A DNA stretch of 64,000 nucleotides, taken from the NCBI RefSeq assembly GCF_900637185.1, contig NZ_LR134352.1, positions 2,408,001 to 2,472,000 of the forward strand, given 5' to 3'. The stretch comes from Nocardia asteroides (GTDB taxonomy: Bacteria > Actinomycetota > Actinomycetes > Mycobacteriales > Mycobacteriaceae). A program made the translations under genes and the position numbers. Within the stretch, counting starts at the first letter, position 1. Each line of letters opens with the position of its first letter. The notes below the pieces were generated by a model. The model saw only the letters and a program-made list of their open reading frames with translations. It was not told where the DNA came from and did no database searches. Below are positions 8,061 through 15,621 of this stretch, piece after piece.

Positions 8061-8107
8061 GAGTTTAGCAAATCGGGCTACCGCTAGAACTCAAATACCG
8101 TTAGTAT
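8061..8107. promoter_or_regulatory. Divergent operator region between TetR gene and patatin operon
   Basis: The 60-bp spacer has two nested or adjacent symmetric elements. GAGTTTAGC (8061-8069) faces GCTAGAACTC (8083-8092) with one inserted base, and ATAC (8095-8098) faces GTAT (8104-8107) around CGTTA. These are the best candidate TetR sites. The short spacer means both promoters must overlap them. Confidence 0.5.
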
Positions 8108-8114
8108 CCGAATT

Positions 8115-9065
8115 ATGACTACACGACGTGGCCTCGCCATCGGGTGCGGCGGCATCCTCGGCTTCGCCTGGACCGCTGTCGCCCTGGACGCCGTCGGGCG
8201 CGCGCTGGACTGGGACGTGCGCACCGCCGACGTGCTGATCGGCACCTCGGCCGGCGCCGAGATCGTCGCCGCGCTCGGCGCCGGCCGTACTCCGGCGGAT
8301 CTGCTCGCAGCCCTCGACGGCGCCCCGGACGCCGACCCCGTGCTCGCCGCCCATGTGGCCGTCGACCCCGGTTCCGTGCCGCCGGTCCCCGCGCCGGTGC
8401 TGCCCGGGCTCGCGCTCGTCGGAGCGGGCGTGCGCGCCGGTTCGGCCTACACCGCGCTGGCCGGCTTGCTGCCGAAGGGCCGCGGCGACGCGAACTTCCT
8501 GCGGGCCTACGGCCGGGGACTGGTCCCGCGCGGCGGCTGGGTCGGCCATCCGGCCACCTGGCTGGTCGGCGCCGATCGCCGCACGGGCGAACGGGTCGCC
8601 TTCGGCTCGCCCACCGCACCGCATGTCGACCTCGGTGCGGCCATCGCGGCGTCCTGGGCGATTCCCGGCTGGTTCCCGCCGGTGTCGATCGACGGCCGCG
8701 AGTACGTCGACGGTGGCGCGGTGTCGTCGGTCTCGGCCGATCTGCTCGTCCCGCTCGGCCTCGACGAGGTGGTGGTCGTCGCCCCGATGACCTCCGCGGG
8801 CGGCGCCCCCGCCACCGGCCTGAGCCGGGTCGAACGGCTGCTGCGTGCCCAGATGACGCGCGGTCTCGACCGGGAGGTCGCCGCACTGCGTCGCGCGGGC
8901 ACCCGGGTGATCCGGGTCGAGCCCGGCCCCGAGGACCTGGCCGTGATGGGCCCCAACTTCATGGATTTCGCCCGCCGCGCGAACACCCTCGCGACCGCAC
9001 GGCGCACCACCCCCACCCGCGTCGCGGCCGCGATCCGCACCGCGAACGAAGGAGCAACCGTATGA
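8115..9065 (+). CDS. Patatin-like phospholipase
   Basis: In this 316-residue protein the oxyanion loop Gly-Cys-Gly-Gly is at 10-13. The nucleophile motif Gly-Thr-Ser-Ala-Gly puts the catalytic Ser at 45. The dyad Asp is Asp199 in Val-Asp-Gly-Gly-Ala. All three elements of the patatin Ser-Asp dyad are therefore intact. Patatins hydrolyse acyl chains from phospholipids or other esters. The stop overlaps the next start as ATGA, so it is coupled to the monooxygenase. No signal peptide is seen, so it acts in the cytoplasm or at the inner membrane face. Substrate release for the following monooxygenase is a reasonable guess only. Confidence 0.9.
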   Translation: MTTRRGLAIGCGGILGFAWTAVALDAVGRALDWDVRTADVLIGTSAGAEIVAALGAGRTPADLLAALDGAPDADPVLAAHVAVDPGSVPPVPAPVLPGLALVGAGVRAGSAYTALAGLLPKGRGDANFLRAYGRGLVPRGGWVGHPATWLVGADRRTGERVAFGSPTAPHVDLGAAIAASWAIPGWFPPVSIDGREYVDGGAVSSVSADLLVPLGLDEVVVVAPMTSAGGAPATGLSRVERLLRAQMTRGLDREVAALRRAGTRVIRVEPGPEDLAVMGPNFMDFARRANTLATARRTTPTRVAAAIRTANEGATV

Positions 9066-10543
9066 CCACCCACCACGAGGTGATCGTCATCGGCGCAGGC
9101 ATCTCCGGTATCTGCGCCGCCATCAAACTCGCCGAGGCGGGAGTGCGCGATGTCGTGATCCTGGACAAGGCCGACACCTTCGGCGGCACCTGGCGCGCCA
9201 ACACCTATCCCGGCTGCGCCTGCGACGTCCCCTCCGGGCTGTACTCGTTCTCCTTCGCCCCCAACAGCGAATGGTCGCGGCTGTTCGCGACCCAGCCCGA
9301 GATCCTCGCCTACGTCGACGGTGTGGCGCGCGAGCACGGGCTGGCCGAGCGCACCCGCTTCGGTGTGGAGGTGCGCGGCGCCGCGTGGGACCAGACCGAG
9401 CGCCGGTGGCGGCTCGACACCAGCGACGGCGAGCTGACCGCGCGCTTCGTGGTCTCGGCCGCGGGCCCGTGGAACGAGCCGCGGGTGCCGGAGATCCCCG
9501 GCCTGGCGCAGTTCCCCGGCGAGGTGTTCCACTCCGCGCGCTGGAACCACGACTACGACCTGCGCGGCAAGCGCGTCGCCGTGGTCGGCACCGGGGCCTC
9601 GGCGGTGCAGTTCGTGCCCGAGATCCAGCCCGACGTGGCCGCCCTGCACCTGTTCCAGCGCACCGCGCAGTGGGTGCTGCCCAAGCTCGACCACCCGGTG
9701 CCCGGCTTCGAGAAGCGCGTCATGCGCCGGGTCCCGTTCGCGCACAAGGCGTTGCGGTCGATCGAGTACTCGCTGATGGAGAGCCTGGGTGTCGCGTTCC
9801 GCAATCCGCGGCCGCTGATGCAGACGGTGCAGAAGGTGGGCTCGGCGTATCTGCGCGCGGTGGTGCGCGACAAGGAACTGCGCGCCAAGCTCACTCCCGA
9901 CTACCTGCTCGGCTGCAAGCGAATCCTGTTCTCCAACAGCTACCTCCAGTCGCTCACCAAGGACAACGTGGCCGTGCACGCCACCGCCGTCGCCGAATTC
10001 CGCGGCAACACGGTGATCGGCGCCGACGGCAGCACCGCCGAGGTGGACGCGGTCATCCTCGGCACCGGCTTCCACATCCTCGACACCCCGCTGGCCGACA
10101 TCGTGCGCGGCACCGACGGCCGCACCATGGCCGAGCACTGGCAGGGCTCGCCCGAGGCCTACCTCGGCACCGTCACCACCGGATTCCCGAACGCGTTCAC
10201 CGTGCTCGGTCCCAGCCTCGGCACCGGCCACTCCTCGGCGTTCGCGATTCTCGAGGCGCAGGTGGACTTCCTGGTCTCGGCGATCGCGAGCGCGCGCAGG
10301 CGCGGCTGGGCGATCCTCGACGTACGTCCCGAGGTCCAGGCCCGCTATGTCGAGCAGGTGCAGGCCGCGCTGGCGGGCACCGTCTACAACGCGGGCGGCT
10401 GCCAGAGCTACTACCTGGACGCCAACGGCCGCAACAGTTTCAGCTGGCCCTGGTCCACCGGCGAACTGACCCGGCGGGTCAGCGCCTTCCACCCCGACGA
10501 TTTCTCCATTGTCAACGACGACGAAATGGCGGTACCGGCATGA
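9062..10543 (+). CDS. Flavin-containing (Baeyer-Villiger-type) monooxygenase, MymA-like
   Basis: The protein has 493 residues; I start it at ATG 9062, overlapping the patatin stop by 4 bp. The FAD Rossmann motif Gly-Ala-Gly-Ile-Ser-Gly is at about 11-16. A second, NADPH-binding motif Gly-Thr-Gly-Ala-Ser-Ala lies near 180. The Baeyer-Villiger fingerprint Phe-x-Gly-x3-His-x3-Trp is complete at 151-161. The protein resembles the mycobacterial MymA/EthA group, which oxygenate ketones or sulfur compounds using NADPH and O2. The adjacent SDR repeats the mymA-sadH pairing. The natural substrate, perhaps a lipid-derived ketone, is not visible. Confidence 0.9.
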   Translation: MTTHHEVIVIGAGISGICAAIKLAEAGVRDVVILDKADTFGGTWRANTYPGCACDVPSGLYSFSFAPNSEWSRLFATQPEILAYVDGVAREHGLAERTRFGVEVRGAAWDQTERRWRLDTSDGELTARFVVSAAGPWNEPRVPEIPGLAQFPGEVFHSARWNHDYDLRGKRVAVVGTGASAVQFVPEIQPDVAALHLFQRTAQWVLPKLDHPVPGFEKRVMRRVPFAHKALRSIEYSLMESLGVAFRNPRPLMQTVQKVGSAYLRAVVRDKELRAKLTPDYLLGCKRILFSNSYLQSLTKDNVAVHATAVAEFRGNTVIGADGSTAEVDAVILGTGFHILDTPLADIVRGTDGRTMAEHWQGSPEAYLGTVTTGFPNAFTVLGPSLGTGHSSAFAILEAQVDFLVSAIASARRRGWAILDVRPEVQARYVEQVQAALAGTVYNAGGCQSYYLDANGRNSFSWPWSTGELTRRVSAFHPDDFSIVNDDEMAVPA

Positions 10544-11376
10544 GTTATCCCCGCATCGACCTCGACGGCGCGCTGGTCGCGATCACCGGCGCCGCGCGCG
10601 GCATCGGCCTGGCCACGGCGGCGGCCTTCCTCGCCGAAGGCGCCTATGTGGCGCTCGGCGATCTCGACGAGGCGCTGGCCGTGCAGGCCGCCGAAGGGCT
10701 CGGCGACCGGGCCATGGGACACGTCCTCGACGTCACCGACAAGGCCTCGTACGCGGCGTTTCTCGCCGCCGCGTCCGCGTGGCGCGGTGGCCCGCTGGAC
10801 GTGCTGGTCAACAACGCGGGCGTCATGCCCAACGGCGCGTTCCTCGAGCAGTCCGACCGGATCGACCAGCTCACCATGGACGTCAATGTCTACGGCGTCA
10901 TCCACGGCATGCGGCTGGCCCTGCCCGGCATGGTCGAGCGCGGCTACGGTCACGTGGTGAACGTGGCCTCACTGGCGGGCAAGTTCCCGATCAAGGGCCT
11001 GGCGGTCTACAACGCCAGCAAGTACGCGGTGGTCGGGCTGACCGCGGCCACCCGCCTGGAGATGGACGACACCGGCGTCAGCGTGAGCGCGGTGCTGCCC
11101 TCGGCGGTGCGCACCGAACTGAGCTCCGGCATCGACTACGGCATCCTGCCCGCCGTCGACCCCGAGGACATCGCCGCCGCGGTGGTGCGCACGGTCCGGA
11201 CCAGGTCGGCCGAGACGGCCGTGCCGTCGTATGTAGGGCTGGCGGCCAATGCCGCCGGACTCGTCCCCGAGCGGGTGATGCGCCTGGCCCGCAGGGCCGC
11301 GCACGACGACGCCGCGATCACCCGGGTGGACGACCGCGTGCGCCGCGCCTACCTCGACCGCATCGAGAAGCAGTAG
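10540..11376 (+). CDS. Short-chain dehydrogenase/reductase, SadH-like
   Basis: The protein has 278 residues; ATG 10540 overlaps the monooxygenase stop as ATGA. The cofactor motif Thr-Gly-Ala-Ala-Arg-Gly-Ile-Gly is at 16-23. Asn-Asn-Ala-Gly follows near 90, the catalytic Ser in Val-Ala-Ser-Leu near 144, and Tyr157-x3-Lys161. It is longer than classical SDRs at the C-terminus, as in SadH-type enzymes. It probably interconverts an alcohol and a ketone that is substrate or product of the monooxygenase. The gene ends 3 bp before the convergent clpP paralogue, and I see no terminator between them. Confidence 0.9.
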   Translation: MSYPRIDLDGALVAITGAARGIGLATAAAFLAEGAYVALGDLDEALAVQAAEGLGDRAMGHVLDVTDKASYAAFLAAASAWRGGPLDVLVNNAGVMPNGAFLEQSDRIDQLTMDVNVYGVIHGMRLALPGMVERGYGHVVNVASLAGKFPIKGLAVYNASKYAVVGLTAATRLEMDDTGVSVSAVLPSAVRTELSSGIDYGILPAVDPEDIAAAVVRTVRTRSAETAVPSYVGLAANAAGLVPERVMRLARRAAHDDAAITRVDDRVRRAYLDRIEKQ

Positions 11377-11379
11377 GGC

Positions 11380-11970
11380 TCACTCCCGTTCGTGCAGCAC
11401 CATGTCGACCAGGCCGTACTCCGGTGCGGTGTCGGCGGTGAACACCCGATCGCGATCGGTGTCCCGGCGCAGCGTCTCCGGCGTCTGCCCGGTGTGCCGG
11501 GACAGGATCGCCTCGATCGCGGCGCGCATCCGGACGATCTCGTCGGCCTGCAGGATCAGGTCCGGGATGGTGCCCTGACCGCGAGTCGCGGGCTGGTGCA
11601 AGACGATCCGGGTGTGCGGCAGCATCGCGCGATGCCCGGGCGCGCCACCGGCGAGCAGGACGGCGCCGACCGCGATGGCCTGGCCGACACAGGTGGTGTG
11701 CACGGGCGCCTTGATGAACCGCATGGTGTCGTAGACGGCGAGCATCGCCGACAGGTCGCCGCCCTCGCAGTTGATGTACAGGCTGATCGGCTGACCGGGG
11801 CTGTCCGACTCCAGGTGCAGCAGCTGCGCGATGAGCGCGTTGGCGACCCCGGAGTCGATCGGCGTGCCCAGGTAGACGATGCGCTCGCTGAGCAGGTGCG
11901 AGTAGATGTCGGTGATGCGCTCGCCGCCGCGATGCTGCGAGACCACATTGGGAATGGTGTAGCTGGTCAT
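11380..11970 (-). CDS. ClpP-like pseudo-protease (ClpP2-type paralogue lacking the catalytic Ser)
   Basis: This 196-residue protein has the full ClpP fold. The nucleophile motif reads Gly-Gln-Ala-Ile-Ala (96-100), where active ClpP has Gly-Gln-Ala-Ala-Ser, so residue 100 is Ala (codon GCG). The oxyanion region is also changed: Tyr-Ile-Asn-Cys-Glu-Gly-Gly instead of Asn-Ser-Pro-Gly-Gly. The other triad residues, His125 (Leu-His-Gln-Pro) and Asp174 (Asp-Arg-Asp), remain. It is therefore probably a catalytically silent ring partner, like cyanobacterial ClpR, rather than a decayed gene, since length and frame are intact. A GAGGAG site lies upstream. It follows the active paralogue by 25 bp in one operon. 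Confidence 0.92.
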   Translation of the reverse strand: MTSYTIPNVVSQHRGGERITDIYSHLLSERIVYLGTPIDSGVANALIAQLLHLESDSPGQPISLYINCEGGDLSAMLAVYDTMRFIKAPVHTTCVGQAIAVGAVLLAGGAPGHRAMLPHTRIVLHQPATRGQGTIPDLILQADEIVRMRAAIEAILSRHTGQTPETLRRDTDRDRVFTADTAPEYGLVDMVLHERE

Positions 11971-11995
11971 GAGAACTCCTCTGGGACAGCGCGTC

Positions 11996-12601
11996 TCACG
12001 CCGTGATGCCGATGCGGTGACGGTTGGGGACGACCTGGTCGAAGGATTCGACGATGTGGTCGACGAAGCCGTACTCCTTGGCCTGGGCGGCGGTGAACCA
12101 GCGGTCGTGCAGGGAGTCCTCGTAGATCCGGTCGAACGGCTGACCGGTGTCGGCGGCGATCAGGCCGAGCACCGTGTCGACGGTGTAGCGCAGATCGTCG
12201 GCCTGCACCTCCACCTCGACGGCCGAGCCGCCGATCCCGGCCGAGCCCTGGTGCATGAGGATGCGCGCGTGCGGCAGGGCGAACCGCCGTCCCGGGGTGC
12301 CCGAGGACAGCAGGAACTGACCGGCGCTGCACGCCAGGCCGAGCGCGAGCGTCGACACCTCGCACGGCACCAGCCGCATCACGTCCCGGATGGCGAGCAT
12401 CGACGGCACCGAGCCGCCGGGGGAGTGGATCCACAGCGAGATCGGCGCCTCGGGGGATTGGGCCGCCAGGGTCAGCAGCTGGGTGATGAGCAGGGTGCCG
12501 TTGTCGTCGTCGAGCGGGCCGTCGAGGACGAGGATGCGGCGGCCGAACAGCTGTTCGCGGACCCGCCAGCTGAACATCGGAGTCTTGTCGTCGTGTGCCA
12601 T
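11996..12601 (-). CDS. Accessory ClpP protease subunit with intact triad (ClpP1-type paralogue)
   Basis: The protein has 201 residues from ATG 12601; a GTG 8 codons upstream (12625) is an alternative. The triad is complete: Ser92 in Gly-Leu-Ala-Cys-Ser, His117 in Met-His-Gln, Asp166 in His-Asp-Arg-Trp-Phe-Thr. It resembles the window's ClpP1 more than ClpP2, for example in Asp-Arg-Trp-Phe-Thr-Ala and Gly-Gln-Phe-Leu-Leu. It lacks a long propeptide. As first gene of a two-gene operon with a Ser-less partner, it would form mixed tetradecamers in which only one ring or only alternate subunits cut. The unfoldase partner is presumably ClpX or ClpC; neither is adjacent here. Confidence 0.92.
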   Translation of the reverse strand: MAHDDKTPMFSWRVREQLFGRRILVLDGPLDDDNGTLLITQLLTLAAQSPEAPISLWIHSPGGSVPSMLAIRDVMRLVPCEVSTLALGLACSAGQFLLSSGTPGRRFALPHARILMHQGSAGIGGSAVEVEVQADDLRYTVDTVLGLIAADTGQPFDRIYEDSLHDRWFTAAQAKEYGFVDHIVESFDQVVPNRHRIGITA

Positions 12602-12641
12602 GACTCCACGGTGCCTGGCGCGCACCGTGATTCGCGCCCTT

Positions 12642-12673
12642 CGCTGCTGTGAGCGGATCTGCTCACAGCAGCG
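12642..12673. promoter_or_regulatory. 13-bp inverted repeat upstream of accessory clpP operon
   Basis: The arms CGCTGCTGTGAGC and GCTCACAGCAGCG are perfect complements separated by 6 bases. The site ends 41 bp before the ATG of the first accessory clpP gene, where a promoter is expected. Symmetry and position fit an operator, possibly for the PopR-like XRE protein. It could also fold as a hairpin. Confidence 0.6.
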
Positions 12674-12817
12674 CAGCGCCGCCGGCTCAGCCCGCGGTCG
12701 TGCGTCGGAGCGGGCCCTTGAAAGCCGACATGGAGGAAGCTCCCCGTCGCAGCCTACCGGCGATCGACGGGGCGGGCGGAAAGAGCTGGGCCGCAGGGAT
12801 TCAGCTCACCGGACGCG

Positions 12818-12852
12818 GACCGGCCCCCGATCACGAGGATCGAGGGCCGGTC
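12818..12852 (-). terminator. Terminator hairpin after pepN
   Basis: The arms 12818-12832 and 12838-12852 pair over 15 positions with one mismatch around a 5-base loop, starting 11 bases beyond the pepN stop. It separates pepN from the accessory clpP operon, which reads the same way. Confidence 0.75.
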
Positions 12853-12862
12853 GCGGGGGTCC

Positions 12863-15454
12863 CTACTTGGCGTCGAACTCCCTGGCGCGCAGGGAGCGTT
12901 CGATGCCGGCCCGGCCTTCCGATACCAGGCGGTACAGGGCGGGCGGGTGGTCGCCGGCGAGGAACTCGTCGGCCTTGGCCACCGCGTCCTCGCTGATCGC
13001 CCAGTGCGGGTAGAGCCCGATGACGACGGTCTGGGCGACCTCGCTGGAGCGGCGCTCCCACACCGAGGGGATCTCGGCGAAGTAGCGGTCCACATACGGT
13101 GCCAGCAGCTCACCCTGGCCCGCCGGGGCGAACCCGCCGACGATGGCGCGGGCAGTGATGTTGGGGACCGAGTCGTCGCCCATCACGGTCTGCCAGGCCT
13201 GCGCCTTCACCTCGGCGATCGGGCGCGCGGTGGCCGCGGCCGCGGCCTGGCGCTTGCCCGCCGCGGTGGGGTCGCCCGCCAGCTCGGCGTCGATGGTGGG
13301 GGTGCTCACGCCGTCGGCGTCGATCTGGCCTGCCGCGGCCAGCGCGGTGACGATGCGCCACCGCAGATCGGTGTCGACGGTGAGCCCGCTCAGTCCGGCC
13401 GCCGCCGGGTCGCCGTCGAGCAGCTGGGCCAGCACCCCGGTGTGCCGCGATTCCAGCTTCGCGCCGGTCAGGGCGTTGACGAAGGCGAGCTGATGATCCG
13501 AGCCCGCCTCGGCGGCGCGGGCCAGCTCCAGCAGCCGGTCGGCGAAAGCGGGCCAGCCCTCCCGCTCGGCCCACTCCGGATCGGCGTAGCTGGAGATGGC
13601 GGTGACGGCCTGCATGAGCAGCCGCTGCACCACGCCGATCTCGGACTCCGCGCCGATCCCGCGCTGCACCAGCGCGACGAAATCGCGCGCCTTCATCTCC
13701 GCCTGGCGGGTCATCTCCCAGGCGGCCGACCAGGCCAGCGTGCGCGGCAGCGAGTCGGCGATGTCGCCGATGCGCTGTACGACCACGTCCAGGGAGTCGG
13801 CGTCCAGGCGCAGCGAGCAGTAGGTGAGGTCGTCGTCGTTGACCAGCACCAGCTGCCCACGCGGCACCCCGACCAGCTCGGACACCTCGGTGCGCCCGGT
13901 CGCGTCGAGGTCGAGCTCGGCGCGATGGGTGCGCACCAGCTTGCCGTCGACGTCGTCGTAGACACCGATCGCGATCCGGTGCACCCGGTGCTCACCGGCG
14001 CCCGGCGCGGCGCCCTCCTGCACCACGGCGAAGCTCGAGAAGGTCCCGTCCGGCGCCACCAGGAAGTCCGGGCGCAGGATGTTCAGGCCGGTGGTCTTGA
14101 GCCACTGCGCGCCCCAGTCCGACAGGTCGCGGCCCGAGGCCTGCTCCAGCGCGGCCAGCAGATCGTCGAAGGTGGCGTTGCCGTAGGCGTGTTCGGCGAA
14201 GTACGCGCGCAGGCCGGCCAGGAACGGCTGCAGGCCGACGTAGGCGACGAGCTGCTTGAGGACGCTGGCGCCCTTGGCGTAGGTGATGCCGTCGAAGTTC
14301 ACCTCCACCGCGTGCAGGTCGGGGATGTCGGCCGCGATCGGGTGGGTCGAGGGCAACTGGTCCTGCCGGTAGGCCCAGGACTTCTCGACATTGGCGAAGG
14401 TGGTCCAGGCGCTGGTGTATTCGGTGGCCTCGGCCTGGCACAGCACCGAGGCGAAGGTCGCGAACGACTCGTTGAGCCACAGGTCGTCCCACCACTTCAT
14501 GGTGACCAGGTCGCCGAACCACATGTGCGCCATCTCGTGCAGCACGGTCTCGGCGCGGCGCTCGTAGGACGCGCGGGTCACCTTGGAGCGGAAGACGTAG
14601 TCCTCGAGGAAGGTGACCGCGCCCGCGTTCTCCATCGCGCCCGCGTTGAACTCCGGCACGAACAGCTGGTCGTACTTGCCGAAGGCATACGGCACGCCGA
14701 AGTTGTCGTGGTAGAAGGCGAAGCCCTGCTTGGTCTCGGTGAACAGCCGATCGGCGTCCATGTGCCCGGCCAGCGAGGCACGGCAGAACAGCCCGAGCGG
14801 GATCTCGCCGTGGCTGTCGGTGTAGGAGTCGGTCCACTTCGCGTACGGGCCCGCGATCATGGCGACCAGGTAGGTGCTCATCTTCGGGGTGGTGGCGAAG
14901 GTGTGCCGCACCACGGCGCCGACCTTGTGCTCCTCGATCGTGGCGCCGTTGGACACCACCTGCCAGTCGGCGGGCGCGGTGGCCACGATGTCGAAGGTGG
15001 CCTTGAGGTCGGGCTGGTCGAAGCAGGCGAACATCCGCTTGGCGTCGGCGGTCTCGAACTGCGAGTACAGGTAGACCCGGTCGTCGGCGGGGTCGACGAA
15101 GCGGTGCAGACCCTCGCCGGTGTGCGAGTACTCGCAGTCGGCCTCGACGACGAGCTCGTTGGCGGCGGCCAGGTCGGGCAGCGCGATGCCGGTCGACTCG
15201 TCGTAGCCGCTCACGTCCAGCGGGGTGCCGTTGAGCACGGCCGAGCGGACCCGCGGCGCGACCAGATCGATGTAGGTGCTCGCGCCGGGAGTGGCGGTGA
15301 AGGTCACGGTGGTGGTGGAACCGAAGGTGTCCGACACCTCCGAACCGGCGCCGCGCGGCTGGTCGGTGAGGTCGAGTTCGATCCGGTAGTTCTGCACGGC
15401 CACGGTGGCCGCGCGTTCGACCGCCTGGTCGCGGGTGAGATTCGGGGCGGACAT
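12863..15454 (-). CDS. pepN: Aminopeptidase N (M1 family)
   Basis: The protein has 863 residues; I start it at ATG 15454 with AAGGAG 6 bases upstream, which removes an Arg-rich extension in the same frame. The substrate-binding exopeptidase motif Gly-Ala-Met-Glu-Asn is near residue 270. The zinc site His306-Glu-x2-His310 is intact, and the third ligand Glu lies in Asn-Glu-Ser about 18 residues later. The C-terminal ~400 residues form the helical ERAP1-like domain. It removes N-terminal residues from peptides in the cytoplasm, the step after Clp or proteasome cleavage. Its neighbours match the mycobacterial Rv2467 locus. Confidence 0.95.
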   Translation of the reverse strand: MSAPNLTRDQAVERAATVAVQNYRIELDLTDQPRGAGSEVSDTFGSTTTVTFTATPGASTYIDLVAPRVRSAVLNGTPLDVSGYDESTGIALPDLAAANELVVEADCEYSHTGEGLHRFVDPADDRVYLYSQFETADAKRMFACFDQPDLKATFDIVATAPADWQVVSNGATIEEHKVGAVVRHTFATTPKMSTYLVAMIAGPYAKWTDSYTDSHGEIPLGLFCRASLAGHMDADRLFTETKQGFAFYHDNFGVPYAFGKYDQLFVPEFNAGAMENAGAVTFLEDYVFRSKVTRASYERRAETVLHEMAHMWFGDLVTMKWWDDLWLNESFATFASVLCQAEATEYTSAWTTFANVEKSWAYRQDQLPSTHPIAADIPDLHAVEVNFDGITYAKGASVLKQLVAYVGLQPFLAGLRAYFAEHAYGNATFDDLLAALEQASGRDLSDWGAQWLKTTGLNILRPDFLVAPDGTFSSFAVVQEGAAPGAGEHRVHRIAIGVYDDVDGKLVRTHRAELDLDATGRTEVSELVGVPRGQLVLVNDDDLTYCSLRLDADSLDVVVQRIGDIADSLPRTLAWSAAWEMTRQAEMKARDFVALVQRGIGAESEIGVVQRLLMQAVTAISSYADPEWAEREGWPAFADRLLELARAAEAGSDHQLAFVNALTGAKLESRHTGVLAQLLDGDPAAAGLSGLTVDTDLRWRIVTALAAAGQIDADGVSTPTIDAELAGDPTAAGKRQAAAAATARPIAEVKAQAWQTVMGDDSVPNITARAIVGGFAPAGQGELLAPYVDRYFAEIPSVWERRSSEVAQTVVIGLYPHWAISEDAVAKADEFLAGDHPPALYRLVSEGRAGIERSLRAREFDAK

Positions 15455-15585
15455 AGATCTCCTTCGTCGTCGACGAACACGGCACGGTCGAGCGGTCCCG
15501 GCTGCCGCCGGTGCGCACATCAGCGTCCACAATGCCACTTGCCGACGGCGCCCGCTCACGAGTTTCCGGCCGCGCCGGACACGCG

Positions 15586-15614
15586 GGCGCCGCCGCGCGC
15601 GAGGCGGCGGCGCC
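15586..15614 (-). terminator. Terminator hairpin after the oxidoreductase gene
   Basis: The perfect 11-bp GC-only stem 15586-15596 / 15604-15614 has a 7-base loop and lies 8 bases beyond the stop of the minus-strand oxidoreductase. Confidence 0.65.
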
Positions 15615-15621
15615 GGGCGGA

